Shown here piece after piece: positions 45,052-54,517 of a stretch of 64,000 bases of DNA. The first letter of the stretch is position 1. Every line of letters begins with the position of its first letter. This DNA comes from Pseudomonas quebecensis (GTDB lineage: Bacteria > Pseudomonadota > Gammaproteobacteria > Pseudomonadales > Pseudomonadaceae). The notes beneath the pieces are model-generated. The model had not been told where the DNA came from and searched no databases. It saw nothing but the letters and a program-made list of their open reading frames with translations. The stretch lies in NCBI RefSeq assembly GCF_026410085.1, contig NZ_CP112866.1, forward strand, positions 2,046,001 to 2,110,000. The letters run 5' to 3'. Both the position numbers and the translations under genes were made by a program.

Positions 45052-45522
45052 TCAGCCGGCTCGCTTGAGTTTGATCGCGTGGGTGGCCGTGGCATCGTTG
45101 ATTCGATGAAAGCCGCAGCGCAGATAAAACGCTGCAGCGTCAGGTGTATCGGTAGACAGGCGCACGGTGCGAAAGCTGGGCGTTGCGAACTCCAGCAGCG
45201 CCTGCACCAGTGCCTTGCCCACTTTGCGGTCACGCATTGCGCGCGTCACATATACCCGGCGTAGCCGTCCCACTGCTGGGCCTGTATAGGGGTCGATGGA
45301 CAGACCGCCGACGGCAATCAATTGGCCTTGGTAGAACACGCCCAGCAGGCACTCTCCGGGTCGTTCGAATCGCGCGGTGCGATGCTCCCACTCATTGATC
45401 AGTCGCGTCACAAAACGAAAGCCCTCGGCCACTGCTTCGGCTTCCAGCGCACGAATCGGTTCCGCAAGTGCCTGGAGTCTGCGTATTGAAAAGCCTGGGT
45501 CGGCCTGAAGAATCTGGTCCAT
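45052..45522 (-). CDS. GNAT family N-acetyltransferase
   Basis: A 156-residue protein from ATG 45522 (MDQILQADPGFSIRRLQAL). The acetyl-CoA motif is RRVYVTRAMRDRKVGKALVQALLEFA, with Q/R-x-x-G-x-G replaced by R-x-x-K-V-G-K, and the C-terminal DAAAFYLRCGFHRI is standard. The substrate is unknown. It lies next to the diguanylate cyclase, with about 20 bases between them. Confidence 0.85.
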   Translation of the reverse strand: MDQILQADPGFSIRRLQALAEPIRALEAEAVAEGFRFVTRLINEWEHRTARFERPGECLLGVFYQGQLIAVGGLSIDPYTGPAVGRLRRVYVTRAMRDRKVGKALVQALLEFATPSFRTVRLSTDTPDAAAFYLRCGFHRINDATATHAIKLKRAG

Positions 45523-45542
45523 CCGTACACCTGCCCCTAAGC

Positions 45543-47186
45543 TCACGCCACTTTATTCCTACCCGCCGCCTTGGCCTCATACAACCGCAGATCCGCGCGT
45601 TTGAGCAGTGCCAGGGAATCGCGGTCGGCGGGTTCGGCCACGCCGATGCCGATGCTTACCGTCATCTGGCCTACCGTAGGAAACACTGCCGCTGCCACGG
45701 CGGCGCGGATCTTTTCGGCGACCACTTCGGGGCTGTCGGGTTCGTCCACCTCCGGCAGCAGCACCGCGAATTCTTCACCGCCGTAACGGGCGACGAAATC
45801 GGTGGCGCGGGTCGTTTTTTCGATCACCGAGGCCAGGTGCGCAAGCACCTCGTCCCCGATAGCGTGGCCGTAGGTGTCGTTGATGCGCTTGAAGTAGTCG
45901 GCGTCGATCAGCAGCAGGGCGAAGGTGCGGCCGGTGCGCTGAAACAGCAGGCTGTTTTCCGCGAGTTTTTCGTCGAAGCGGCGGCGGTTATAAACGCCGG
46001 TAAGGGCATCGTGCGTGGCCAGTTTAAGCAGTTCGGCATTGGCCTGGGTGAGGTCGGCGGTGCGCTGGGCGACGGTGGCCTCCAGGGACGCGTTGGCTTC
46101 CTGCAGTTCGCGCTCCTTGCTCAACAGCGATTGGGTCATGCCGGCCAGCGAGCGGCCCAGTTGGGCGATCTCCAGCACCGCGTGTTCCTGGGGAAACACC
46201 GCGCCGGGTTGCTGGTCCTGCACCTGCTTGGCTGACTTGGCCAGCCGTTCGATCGGACGGCTGAGGGTCGACGCCAGATAATAGGCAACCAGCCCGAACA
46301 CCACTGCGGCGAGTACGCCCAGTATCAGCAGTTTGTACAGCAACTCGCGCGCCGGTTGCAGGGCGATATCCAGCGGTTGGCGCAGTACGATGTACCACGA
46401 CAGCTGGGCATTGGACGGGCTCGGCACCGCCACCGATGCCGTCACGTAGCCGTTGCCGGAGGTCCAGCCGGAGGGGCTGTTCAGGTGGGTTGGGGGTATC
46501 TGTTGGCCGGCGAGTGCCTCGGGGTAGAGCACCTTGCCATCGCCGTCGATGATCAGCGCTTGCAGGTCCGGCACGGCGTCTTTTTGCTGGGTGGCCGACT
46601 CGACGATATGGGTGACCCAGCTCCAATGCGCGTGGGCTCCAAGCACGCCGATCGTCTCGCCCTGGGCGTTGCGGATCGGCGCGGCAAAGTCGATGAAGCG
46701 CAACGGCTCACCACTGGGCGACCCCGGCATCAGCTTGGCCAGCAACACCGCTTCGTGGGGATCGCCGGTGTACTCGCCGCGCATGCCGGCCTGGAACCAG
46801 GGGCGTTGCTGCACCGATTGATTGACCAACAGCCCGTTGACCGCCTGATGCACACGCCCCTGGGTGTCGGCCACGCCCATCCATGCATACTCGGCGCGCG
46901 ATTGGCTGCGCAATTCCATCAGTGTAAGGATATCCGGCGCGTCCAGGTTGCCCAGGCGCATCAACGGCGCCTTGCTCAGCAGCGACACTTCCAGTTGGCG
47001 TTCGCGCAGTTGCATGGCCAGCAGCGCAGCGGTGGAACGAGCAGCGCCGAGCAAGGCATTACCGCTGGCCTGACGCACCTGGCCGGTGGCGATATGGCCC
47101 ACATAGAATCCGACACTCAACAGCGTGAGCAATGACAAACCGGCAAACCACAGGGTCAAGTGACTACGCAGACTGGTTTTGATCAT
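45543..47186 (-). CDS. Membrane diguanylate cyclase with Cache-like sensor, HAMP and GGDEF
   Basis: A 547-residue protein. One helix near residues 10-30, an extracytoplasmic Cache-like sensor (AEYAWMGVADTQGRVHQAV, RFIDFAAPIRNAQGETIGVLGAHAHW), a second helix near 290, and HAMP (LSRPIERLAKSAKQV) are followed by a coiled coil and the GGDEF domain. The active site reads RYGGEEF, with an inhibitory RxxD site (RATD) five residues before it, so feedback control by c-di-GMP is expected. It makes c-di-GMP in response to an external ligand. No effector or EAL gene is adjacent. Confidence 0.92.
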   Translation of the reverse strand: MIKTSLRSHLTLWFAGLSLLTLLSVGFYVGHIATGQVRQASGNALLGAARSTAALLAMQLRERQLEVSLLSKAPLMRLGNLDAPDILTLMELRSQSRAEYAWMGVADTQGRVHQAVNGLLVNQSVQQRPWFQAGMRGEYTGDPHEAVLLAKLMPGSPSGEPLRFIDFAAPIRNAQGETIGVLGAHAHWSWVTHIVESATQQKDAVPDLQALIIDGDGKVLYPEALAGQQIPPTHLNSPSGWTSGNGYVTASVAVPSPSNAQLSWYIVLRQPLDIALQPARELLYKLLILGVLAAVVFGLVAYYLASTLSRPIERLAKSAKQVQDQQPGAVFPQEHAVLEIAQLGRSLAGMTQSLLSKERELQEANASLEATVAQRTADLTQANAELLKLATHDALTGVYNRRRFDEKLAENSLLFQRTGRTFALLLIDADYFKRINDTYGHAIGDEVLAHLASVIEKTTRATDFVARYGGEEFAVLLPEVDEPDSPEVVAEKIRAAVAAAVFPTVGQMTVSIGIGVAEPADRDSLALLKRADLRLYEAKAAGRNKVA

Positions 47187-47376
47187 GAATGCTCAAATGA
47201 GTAATTATTTTGACGCATGGTATGCCCGATGCAGGGGTGGCCGCCAGCCAGGACTTGCCCGACTTTGGGGTTAACATGAGCGAATCTTGTGTTCATCTAA
47301 AATAAAATGAGTTTGTCTCACTCTGATCACCTGCCGACAATAGCCGCCATTACCACTTGTATTGGAGTTGCACGTC

Positions 47377-49665
47377 ATGGCAGTCGCTCATTCCCTCGGG
47401 TTTCCACGCATTGGACGCGACCGAGAATTGAAAAAAGCCCAGGAAGCCTTCTGGAAGGGCGAACTCGATGAAGCCGGCCTGCGTGCCGTGGGCCGTGAGC
47501 TGCGCCAGGCACATTGGGCGCTGCAGAAACAGGCGGGTATCGAGTTGTTGCCGGCCGGTGATTTTGCCTGGTACGACCAAGTGCTGACCCACTCGCTGAT
47601 GTTCGGCGTGGTCCCCGAGCGTTTTCGCCCAGCCGATGGCCAGGCCACGCTGCATACTCTGTTCGCCATGGCCCGAGGGGTCAGCGCCCCCTGCTGCGGC
47701 GGTGCCCATGCCCAGGAAATGACCAAGTGGTTCGACACCAATTATCACTACCTCGTACCTGAGTTCAGCGCCGACCAGCACTTCCATCTCGGTTGGGACC
47801 AACTGTTCGATGAGGTCAGGGAAGCCCGCGACCTGGGGCACACCGTCAAGCCGGTGATCATTGGCCCGCTGACTTACTTGTGGCTGGGCAAAGTCAAGGG
47901 TGGCGAGTTCGACAAGCTCGATTTACTCGATCGCCTGTTGCCACTGTACGGTCAGATCTTCCAGCGCCTGGCGGAACTGGGGGTGGAATGGGTGCAGATC
48001 GACGAACCGATCCTGGTGCTCGACCTGCCGCAGGCGTGGAAGAACGCGTTTGAACGCGCCTACAACCAAATCCAGCGCGATCCGCTGAAAAAACTGCTCG
48101 CCACCTACTTCGGTGGCCTGGAGGAAAACCTCGGCCTGGCCGCCAACCTGCCGGTGGACGGCCTGCATATCGACCTGGTGCGCGCGCCGGACCAGTACCC
48201 GACCATCCTCGACCGTTTGCCCGCCTACAAAGTGTTGTCGCTGGGCGTGGTCAACGGCCGCAACGTCTGGCGCTGCGACCTGGAAAAGGCGTTGGCGACC
48301 CTGCAGCACGCGCATGAGCGCCTTGGCGATCGGCTGTGGGTGGCGCCGTCGTGTTCGTTGCTGCACAGCCCAGTGGACCTCGGTCGTGAAGACCAGCTCG
48401 ACGCCGAGCTGAAAAGTTGGTTGGCGTTTGCCGTACAGAAATGCGCCGAAGTGGTGCTGTTGGCCCAGGCGGTCGATCAGCCAGACGCCGCCAATGTGCG
48501 CGCCGCACTCACTGAAAGCCGCACCGTGCAGGCAGCTCGCGCGGGTTCGCCACGTATCCACAAACCGGCGGTGCAGGCGCGCGTAGCCGCCATCACGGCC
48601 GAGGACAGCCAGCGCCAGTCGCCATTTGCCCAGCGCATCGAGCGGCAGCGCGCCGGCCTTGATCTGCCGCTGTTTCCCACGACCACCATCGGCTCATTCC
48701 CGCAGACCGCGTCGATCCGCCTGGCGCGTCAATCCTACAAGCAAGGCAAGTTGAGTGAGGCCGAATACGTTGAAGCCATGCACAGCGAGATCCGCCACGC
48801 AGTCGAGGTGCAGGAGCACCTCGGGCTGGACGTACTGGTACACGGCGAAGCCGAACGTAACGACATGGTCGAGTATTTTGCCGAGCAACTGGACGGCTAT
48901 GCGTTTACCCGGTTCGGCTGGGTACAGAGCTACGGTTCGCGTTGCGTGAAACCGGCGGTGATTGTCGGCGATCTGAGCCGTCCGCACCCCATGACCGTCG
49001 AGTGGATCCGCTACGCCCAGGGCCTGACCCGCAAGGTCATGAAAGGCATGCTGACCGGCCCGGTGACCCTGTTGATGTGGTCATTCCCGCGCGAAGACGT
49101 GAGCCGCGAAGCGCAGGCCCGGCAATTGGCCCTGGCGGTTCGGGATGAAGTGCTGGACCTGGAGGCCGCGGGCATCCGCATCGTGCAGATTGACGAAGCG
49201 GCATTCCGTGAAGGCTTGCCGTTGCGTCAGGCGCAGTGGCAGTCGTACCTGGACTGGGCCACCGAAGCGTTCCGACTGTGCGCCGCTGGCGTGCGCGATG
49301 AAACCCAGATCCATACGCACATGTGCTACAGCGAGTTCAACGACGTGATCGAGTCCATCGCGGCCATGGATGCCGATGTGATTACCATCGAAACCTCGCG
49401 CTCGGACATGCAGTTGCTGGAGGCCTTCGAAGCGTTCGATTACCCCAACGACATCGGCCCGGGCGTCTATGACATTCACTCGCCTCGTGTGCCGGATGCC
49501 TCGGAGATGGCCAACCTGCTGCGTAAGGCCACCCGGCGCATCCCCGCCGAGCGCTTATGGGTGAACCCGGATTGCGGGTTGAAGACACGCGCCTGGCCGG
49601 AGACGGAAGCGGCGTTGATTCATATGGTCACCGCCGCCCGCCAACTGCGCGCCGAGCTGGCTTGA
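47377..49665 (+). CDS. metE: Cobalamin-independent methionine synthase MetE
   Basis: A 762-residue zinc enzyme that methylates homocysteine using 5-methyltetrahydropteroyl-triglutamate. The N-terminal half starts [21 protein letters not shown]; the catalytic half contains the zinc ligands seen as [10 protein letters not shown] and [11 protein letters not shown], plus [16 protein letters not shown] (here [15 protein letters not shown]) and DIHSPRVP. Length is full. The 190-base leader contains no B12 riboswitch that I can see; MetR control is likely by analogy but no regulator gene is adjacent. Confidence 0.97.
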   Translation: MAVAHSLGFPRIGRDRELKKAQEAFWKGELDEAGLRAVGRELRQAHWALQKQAGIELLPAGDFAWYDQVLTHSLMFGVVPERFRPADGQATLHTLFAMARGVSAPCCGGAHAQEMTKWFDTNYHYLVPEFSADQHFHLGWDQLFDEVREARDLGHTVKPVIIGPLTYLWLGKVKGGEFDKLDLLDRLLPLYGQIFQRLAELGVEWVQIDEPILVLDLPQAWKNAFERAYNQIQRDPLKKLLATYFGGLEENLGLAANLPVDGLHIDLVRAPDQYPTILDRLPAYKVLSLGVVNGRNVWRCDLEKALATLQHAHERLGDRLWVAPSCSLLHSPVDLGREDQLDAELKSWLAFAVQKCAEVVLLAQAVDQPDAANVRAALTESRTVQAARAGSPRIHKPAVQARVAAITAEDSQRQSPFAQRIERQRAGLDLPLFPTTTIGSFPQTASIRLARQSYKQGKLSEAEYVEAMHSEIRHAVEVQEHLGLDVLVHGEAERNDMVEYFAEQLDGYAFTRFGWVQSYGSRCVKPAVIVGDLSRPHPMTVEWIRYAQGLTRKVMKGMLTGPVTLLMWSFPREDVSREAQARQLALAVRDEVLDLEAAGIRIVQIDEAAFREGLPLRQAQWQSYLDWATEAFRLCAAGVRDETQIHTHMCYSEFNDVIESIAAMDADVITIETSRSDMQLLEAFEAFDYPNDIGPGVYDIHSPRVPDASEMANLLRKATRRIPAERLWVNPDCGLKTRAWPETEAALIHMVTAARQLRAELA

Positions 49666-49678
49666 CACGGTAAAAAGT

Positions 49679-49721
49679 GCGGAGGGGATTTGTTGTGGTG
49701 AGGAGATTTGCCCCCTCCCAC
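49679..49721. repeat. REP-like hairpin after metE
   Basis: GGAGGGG (49681-49687) can pair with CCCCTCC (49712-49718) in a stretch ending GCCCCCTCCCA, related to the REP core seen again at 61592. It lies between convergent genes. Confidence 0.6.
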
Positions 49722-49739
49722 AACTGGATCGGTGTCAGC

Positions 49740-50894
49740 TCAAAGGTATTTGAGCCAGGCCAGGTCGCGGCGACGGTTTTTGAGCGTGGCGAACCAGCGC
49801 ACGGGCGGGTACAGCGCCAAGGGCAACACCAGCGCCAGCAGCCAGACCGCACCGATAGTGTCGAAGCCGAAGTAGTTGCCATGGTTCAGGCCGAACAGCG
49901 CGACACAGGCGACATACAGCACTTTCAATACATAAAGATGCAGCAGATAAAAGAACATCGGCGCGCTACCCAGCACCGCCAACACGCCAATCCAGCGTCG
50001 ATGCCCCGCGCGTTCAAACGCCAGCAACAGCAACAGCCCAATCCCCAGTGTCAGCATCAGGAACAACAGCGAAGGCGGGTACTTGGTCACATTAAAAAAG
50101 CTCATCAACGTTTGCACGCCGCTGTCATACGCCTGCCAGGGTTTTTCGCCATAGCCATTGGCTGCGCGCAGCCCCACAAACCCCACCAGCGCACTTACGC
50201 CGGCCCACAACAGATAACGCTGGCGTACGCTTGGGGAGGTCATCTGCGCAAACCACGGGCCGAGGCTGTAGCCCAGGGCAATCACACCGATCCACGGCAA
50301 CACTGGGTAGGTGACGCGCAGGCGCAGGTTCTCGCTGAGGTCTATCCAGCTGCGTTCATGCGCAATCGCCCATAGGTGTTGCAGCGCCGACCCGTTTGCG
50401 ACGTGCACGCCGTCAAGCAGGTTGTGGCCGGCAATGAGCAGCAGCGCCAGCCCGATCAGCAACGCGCGCGGCAGCCACACCAGCGCGGCCAGGGCGAGCA
50501 TGCTCACGCCGATGGCCCAGATTACCTGCAGGTAGATCACACTGGGCGGTAACTGGAAGGTCCAGGCGAAGTTGACCAGGGTAAATTCCAGCACCACCAG
50601 AAACAGCCCGCGCTTGAACAGAAATGCCGACACATCGCGCCGCCCTTGGTGTTTTTGACCATACAGCCAGGCCGAGAGCCCGGTGAGTAATACGAACACC
50701 GGTGCGCAGAGATGGGCGAGCGTGCGGCTGATAAACAGCGCCGGCTCCGTGCTGTCAATGTTCATCGGGTCGCTGACCTGGCGGTGCAGCAGGAAGGTCT
50801 CGCGCACATGGTCGAGCAGCATGAACAGAATCACCAGGCCACGCAGGGCGTCGATGGAGAGCAGTCGTTGGCGCGCAGGGGCAGCGTCGGTCAT
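49740..50894 (-). CDS. DUF1624 / HGSNAT-like membrane acyltransferase protein
   Basis: A 384-residue protein with about ten hydrophobic helices. The N-terminal LLSIDALRGLVILFMLLDHVRE (ALRG followed by MLLDH) is the signature of the heparan-alpha-glucosaminide acetyltransferase-like/DUF1624 group, and LTHLCAPVFVLLTG-type (here LAHLCAPVFVLLTGLSAWL) follows. Such proteins transfer acyl groups across the membrane in the few known cases; the substrate here is unknown. It is convergent with metE and divergent from the DUF924 gene. Confidence 0.85.
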   Translation of the reverse strand: MTDAAPARQRLLSIDALRGLVILFMLLDHVRETFLLHRQVSDPMNIDSTEPALFISRTLAHLCAPVFVLLTGLSAWLYGQKHQGRRDVSAFLFKRGLFLVVLEFTLVNFAWTFQLPPSVIYLQVIWAIGVSMLALAALVWLPRALLIGLALLLIAGHNLLDGVHVANGSALQHLWAIAHERSWIDLSENLRLRVTYPVLPWIGVIALGYSLGPWFAQMTSPSVRQRYLLWAGVSALVGFVGLRAANGYGEKPWQAYDSGVQTLMSFFNVTKYPPSLLFLMLTLGIGLLLLLAFERAGHRRWIGVLAVLGSAPMFFYLLHLYVLKVLYVACVALFGLNHGNYFGFDTIGAVWLLALVLPLALYPPVRWFATLKNRRRDLAWLKYL

Positions 50895-51005
50895 GGGCGA
50901 GGGTCACAGGGCAGGTTGAGAAGGAGTGTTATCCTATAACATTCGAGTGTGTCGTGCCGTGCTTCTGATACCGTTATTGTTTAAGCCTTACTGGAGTCCG
51001 CCACC

Positions 51006-51566
51006 GTGATCCCCCATGACGCCACAGCCAGTCACACCGCCCAGGACGTTCTCGATTTCTGGAAAACCGCCGGCCCCAAGCGCTGGTTCGCCAAGAGCGA
51101 AGCCTTCGACGCCACTTTCCGGGACACGTTCTACGCCACCCATCTGCAAGCCGCCCGCCGCGAGCTGGAGGGTTGGCTGGACTCGGCGCAAGGCGCGCTG
51201 GCCCTGCTGATCCTGCTGGACCAATTCCCGCGCAACGCCTTTCGCGGCACCGCGCATATGTTCGCCACCGACCCGCTGGCGCGGCTGTATGCGCAGCGCA
51301 TGCTCGACGCCGGGCTGGACCAGCAGGTTGAACCGGCGTTGCGCGCCTTCTGCTACCTGCCATTCGAGCACTCCGAAGAACGCGCCGACCAGCAACGCTC
51401 CCTGCAACTCAATCAGACGCTGGACGCGAACACCTTTCGTTGGGCCAAGGAACATGCGCGCATCATCGAACGATTTGGGCGCTTCCCCCATCGCAATAAA
51501 GTGCTGGCGCGGATCACCACGGCAGAGGAGCAGGCGTTCCTGGACACCGGAGGCTTTGCCGGGTAA
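51006..51566 (+). CDS. DUF924 family protein
   Basis: A 186-residue soluble all-helical protein from GTG 51006, reading (M)IPHDATASHTAQDVLDFWKTAGPKRWFAKSEAFD. Conserved family segments are LALLILLDQFPRNAFRGTAHMFATD and FCYLPFEHSE, then GRFPHRNKVLAR near the end. The fold resembles tetratricopeptide-type helices and the function is unknown. It begins 111 bases from the divergent DUF1624 gene. Confidence 0.9.
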   Translation: MIPHDATASHTAQDVLDFWKTAGPKRWFAKSEAFDATFRDTFYATHLQAARRELEGWLDSAQGALALLILLDQFPRNAFRGTAHMFATDPLARLYAQRMLDAGLDQQVEPALRAFCYLPFEHSEERADQQRSLQLNQTLDANTFRWAKEHARIIERFGRFPHRNKVLARITTAEEQAFLDTGGFAG

Positions 51567-51661
51567 CGGCTATTCCTGCCGGGAATGCCCCCATAAAAAG
51601 CCTGCATTGTCTTTATCGTCGTCGATCTCGTAGCGTAGGGCTTCATTTCAAGGAGATCGCC

Positions 51662-52294
51662 ATGCACCACAAACCGTTGCGTCTTTACGTCGACTCGCTC
51701 TACACCAGCCCTTACGCAATGTCGGTTTTCGTCGCCCTGCAAGAAAAAGGCCTGGCGTTCGATACGATCCCCCTGGACCTGGAGGCAGGGCAAAACCAGG
51801 CGGTCGACTATGCGCGGCTGTCGCTGACACAACGGGTGCCGACGCTGATCGAGGGGGATTTTGCCTTGTCGGAGTCCTCCGCGATCACCGAGTACCTGGA
51901 GCAGGTTTACCCGTCTATCCCGGTGTATCCCACCGACCCGAAGCAGCGTGCCAAAGCGCGCCAAGTACAGGCCTGGTTACGCAGTGATTTGCTGCCGATC
52001 CGCCAGGAGCGCTCGACGCTGGTGGTGTTCTGCGGGCAGAAAATGCCGCCGTTGTCGCCAGTGGCCGAAGCGGCCGCCGCTAAATTGATTGCGGCGGCCC
52101 AGGCACTGCTGTCGGATAACCCGGTTCACCTGTGCGGCGAGTGGTCGATTGCCGATGTAGACCTGGCGGTGATGCTTAACCGCTTGATCCTCAATGGCGA
52201 CGCAGTGCCTGCCGAGCTGGTGGCGTATGCGCAGCGCCAGTGGCAGCGGCCGTCGGTGCAGGCGTGGGTCAATCAGCCACGTCCGGCGCTGTAG
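51662..52294 (+). CDS. yfcF: Glutathione S-transferase YfcF
   Basis: A 210-residue GST. The thioredoxin-like N-terminus has LYTSPYAMSVFVALQEKGL and the glutathione-binding ESSAITEYLE. The C-terminal helical domain has RQVQAWLRSDLLPIRQERST and the GEWSIADVDLAVMLNRL capping box. Both halves match E. coli YfcF in detail; that enzyme protects against peroxide. AAGGAGA precedes the ATG. Its end overlaps the next, opposing gene by 26 bases. Confidence 0.9.
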   Translation: MHHKPLRLYVDSLYTSPYAMSVFVALQEKGLAFDTIPLDLEAGQNQAVDYARLSLTQRVPTLIEGDFALSESSAITEYLEQVYPSIPVYPTDPKQRAKARQVQAWLRSDLLPIRQERSTLVVFCGQKMPPLSPVAEAAAAKLIAAAQALLSDNPVHLCGEWSIADVDLAVMLNRLILNGDAVPAELVAYAQRQWQRPSVQAWVNQPRPAL

Positions 52295-52541
52295 CCGGCT
52301 CGGCCAGTTGCGCGGCACGCCGGTCGAGGTCTTCCCAATCGGCCATGCCCAGTACCCGCGTGGTGTTCAAACCGCGCAGGTAGCCGCGCAACTGCTGCGC
52401 GCTGGCCTGGAACCGGTCGGCGTCCACCGTCTTATCCTGCAGCACCTGCTCATACTCGGCCAGGTAATCGGCGACCCGATCGCGAAACTCCGGCAGGACG
52501 GCTTCGCGGATGCGGTCGAAGGTTTTCTGGTGGGGCTTCAT
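52269..52541 (-). CDS. Small hypothetical protein overlapping yfcF
   Basis: A 90-residue acidic helical protein: MKPHQKTFDRIREAVLPEFR, then helices with DYLAEYEQVLQDKT and QQLRGYLRGLNTTRVL, ending PATAPDVAD. No family is recognised. It is convergent with yfcF and their 3' ends overlap by 26 bases, so the two mRNAs could form a short antisense duplex. Coding character is good up to the overlap. Confidence 0.65.
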   Translation of the reverse strand: MKPHQKTFDRIREAVLPEFRDRVADYLAEYEQVLQDKTVDADRFQASAQQLRGYLRGLNTTRVLGMADWEDLDRRAAQLAEPATAPDVAD

Positions 52542-52671
52542 GGCGTGGTCCTTATAGTTTTAGCGGTGCACTATCGCTTCAGATAATAGTCACCATCACG
52601 TAACGCAAGTTCTGTTTTTGCCGCATAAGCGCAAAATTGCCTCATCGACACGCCGTTCAGGGAAATGCGCG

Positions 52672-53316
52672 ATGAGAACGTTTATTCAATTGTGTTCAAT
52701 CATTCTGATGCTGGGGACAGCTGCGCTCAATAACGCGGCAATTGCCGGCGATCTGCGTGCAGGCCATTTGCTACCTATCGTCGGTAGCGTAGACTCTCTG
52801 CAGCCTACGCAATCGGTGGGTGTGTTGCTGAGCGACAACACCCGCGACAATCTCAGCTACCTTGAACGCTACCACGACATGGCCTTGAACGGCGCCAAGG
52901 ATGCCCTCGATTCACGCATCCGCGCAGCGTTCGTCAACAGCTCCGACCCGGAACTTGCCATGGACTGGTTGATGCATTCGCTGCAGGGCAGCTTCGTCTC
53001 GGTCACCGTCTACGACAACCTGGATGCCCTGGTGCGAGCGCATCCGGATGTGGTGGTGATGCTCGACACTCACAACCAGTTGCTGACCCCGCGTAATGAC
53101 CAGGTCCAAGCGCGGTTTGTGGCGCGGTTCTATGATGCCGACCTGCAATACATCGCCAAGGCCGAGGGCTCGGTACACCGTCATGTGCCGTCGGTGTGGG
53201 TGCGCGACAAGGCTGCGCCGGAGATTGCGGCGCAGATCGAACAGCAGCGCGATGTACAGCTCGACGCCTTGAAGCAGTTCGATGCATCGCTCAAGGCGCT
53301 GATGCGTGCGGGTTGA
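52672..53316 (+). CDS. Putative periplasmic protein, hypothetical
   Basis: A 214-residue protein from ATG 52672 with GGGAAA upstream. The N-terminus MRTFIQLCSIILMLGTAALN followed by NAAIAGD is a signal peptide with probable cleavage after AIA. The mature part is mixed alpha/beta (SVGVLLSDNTRDNLSYLERY, HPDVVVMLDTHNQLLTP, DADLQYIAKAEGSVHRHVP) and ends in a helix (QQRDVQLDALKQFDASLKAL). No cysteine or metal motif is evident and no family recognised. The lipoprotein gene that follows after 34 bases may be in the same operon. Confidence 0.7.
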   Translation: MRTFIQLCSIILMLGTAALNNAAIAGDLRAGHLLPIVGSVDSLQPTQSVGVLLSDNTRDNLSYLERYHDMALNGAKDALDSRIRAAFVNSSDPELAMDWLMHSLQGSFVSVTVYDNLDALVRAHPDVVVMLDTHNQLLTPRNDQVQARFVARFYDADLQYIAKAEGSVHRHVPSVWVRDKAAPEIAAQIEQQRDVQLDALKQFDASLKALMRAG

Positions 53317-53350
53317 TATGAACTTTTACTTTTATCGTCAGGATGTTTTC

Positions 53351-53692
53351 ATGCGCTCTTTTTTCGTACCGGCCACGGCCTTCGCTTCTTTGTTGCTGGC
53401 CGGTTGCGTCTCTGCCCCTAACACTCCGAGCTTGACCCTGCAGACCACCAAAACCCCTGAAGGCTATGTGCAGTGCGTGCTGCCCAAGCTGGAAAAACAC
53501 GCTATCTCCTCCACGGTGACGCAAAACTCGCGTCACGCCAAAGTGCTGTTGACCAGCCGGATTGCCGCCGACGATGTGCTCGAAGCCTACAAGGCCGGGG
53601 AGGGCGCCAAGGTGTTTTTGTATGAGCGCAAGCCGCTGGCGTCGACTATTACGCCGTCACGCCTGGAGATAGCGGCCAAGGAATGCCAATAA
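53351..53692 (+). CDS. Small lipoprotein, hypothetical
   Basis: A 113-residue protein from ATG 53351. The start MRSFFVPATAFASLLLAGC is a lipoprotein signal with lipobox LAGC (Cys19). The mature part holds two further cysteines (YVQCVLPKL, AAKECQ) that may pair. The second half (KVLLTSRIAADDVLEAYKAG) suggests a small alpha/beta domain. Serine at +2 predicts outer-membrane sorting. No family is named. It lies close behind the periplasmic protein gene. Confidence 0.75.
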   Translation: MRSFFVPATAFASLLLAGCVSAPNTPSLTLQTTKTPEGYVQCVLPKLEKHAISSTVTQNSRHAKVLLTSRIAADDVLEAYKAGEGAKVFLYERKPLASTITPSRLEIAAKECQ

Positions 53693-53710
53693 CGCGATGC
53701 GCTGATAGGA

Positions 53711-53727
53711 GAGGGGCCTGGCCCCTC
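53711..53727. terminator. GC-rich hairpin between convergent genes
   Basis: GAGGGG-CCTGG-CCCCTC lies between the lipoprotein and creatininase-family genes, which end toward each other. A T run is lacking, so termination efficiency is uncertain. Confidence 0.5.
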
Positions 53728-53740
53728 CCGCCAAGCGGAT

Positions 53741-54487
53741 TTACGGTTTAACTTCGTCAGCGAAGTGACGCACTGTTTTGATCAGCCCCTGAGCGGCCAA
53801 CGCCACCAGTTCCCCGCCTTTTTCCACCGTCGCCAGCGCCGGGTCGGAACCCATGCGCCCATCGGGGAAGCGTGCGCGGAAGTCCAGCGCTTCGCGGATC
53901 GGCCCGGTGTTGGCGATCTGCGGCGAATAGTCGGCTGTCTTGATTGCATCCGGGTAAGCCCATTGCGTCACTGCGATTTCCGACGGCGTGGCGTGGCTGC
54001 CATGACCCACAGGGAACTGACGATGGGCCAGCTCATTGACACCCTCCAGATCCCACCAGTTCACCAGTTTCAGCGCGAACCCGGCCGGACGCCGGGCGAA
54101 GCTGGCTTCGGCGTACAACTCGGAAAACGCCGCTTCAATCGTGGCGATATTGCCGCCATGGCCGTTCAGGAACAGGATCTTCTCGAAGCCATGCCCGGCC
54201 AGCGAGCGCACCCAATCGCCAATCGCGGCGATAAAAGTGGAGGGGCGCAGGGAGATGGTGCCGGGAAACCCCAGATGATGCTGGGCCATGCCGATATTGA
54301 ACGTGGGGCCGATCAGCAGGTCGGCGTGCCGTTGTGCCTCATGGGCGATGATTTCCGGGCACATCCAGTCGGTGCCCAGCAGACCGGTCGGGCCGTGCTG
54401 CTCGTTGGAACCGATGGGCACCACCACCGTGCGGCTGCGCTGCAGAAACTGCTCGATCTCGATCCAGGTGGACTTATGTAGAAGCAT
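53741..54487 (-). CDS. Creatininase-family amidohydrolase
   Basis: A 248-residue metalloenzyme. Metal ligands are seen in VPIGSNEQHGPTGLLGTD (Glu-x-His near residue 28-30 and Asp at about 37) and in ILFLNGHGGNIATIEAAF (His near residue 108). HGSHATPSEIAVTQWAYP is the later conserved part. The family includes creatininase, mycofactocin and riboflavin-pathway amidases; the substrate cannot be assigned. It appears monocistronic. Confidence 0.88.
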   Translation of the reverse strand: MLLHKSTWIEIEQFLQRSRTVVVPIGSNEQHGPTGLLGTDWMCPEIIAHEAQRHADLLIGPTFNIGMAQHHLGFPGTISLRPSTFIAAIGDWVRSLAGHGFEKILFLNGHGGNIATIEAAFSELYAEASFARRPAGFALKLVNWWDLEGVNELAHRQFPVGHGSHATPSEIAVTQWAYPDAIKTADYSPQIANTGPIREALDFRARFPDGRMGSDPALATVEKGGELVALAAQGLIKTVRHFADEVKP

Positions 54488-54517
54488 GGGGTGCTCTCTT
54501 TAATCGGTGGGGACAGG

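Noticed and set aside
47187..47376. Cobalamin riboswitch before metE
   Set aside because: The leader is only about 190 bases and I see no B12-box-like conserved segment; methionine control by MetR is more likely.
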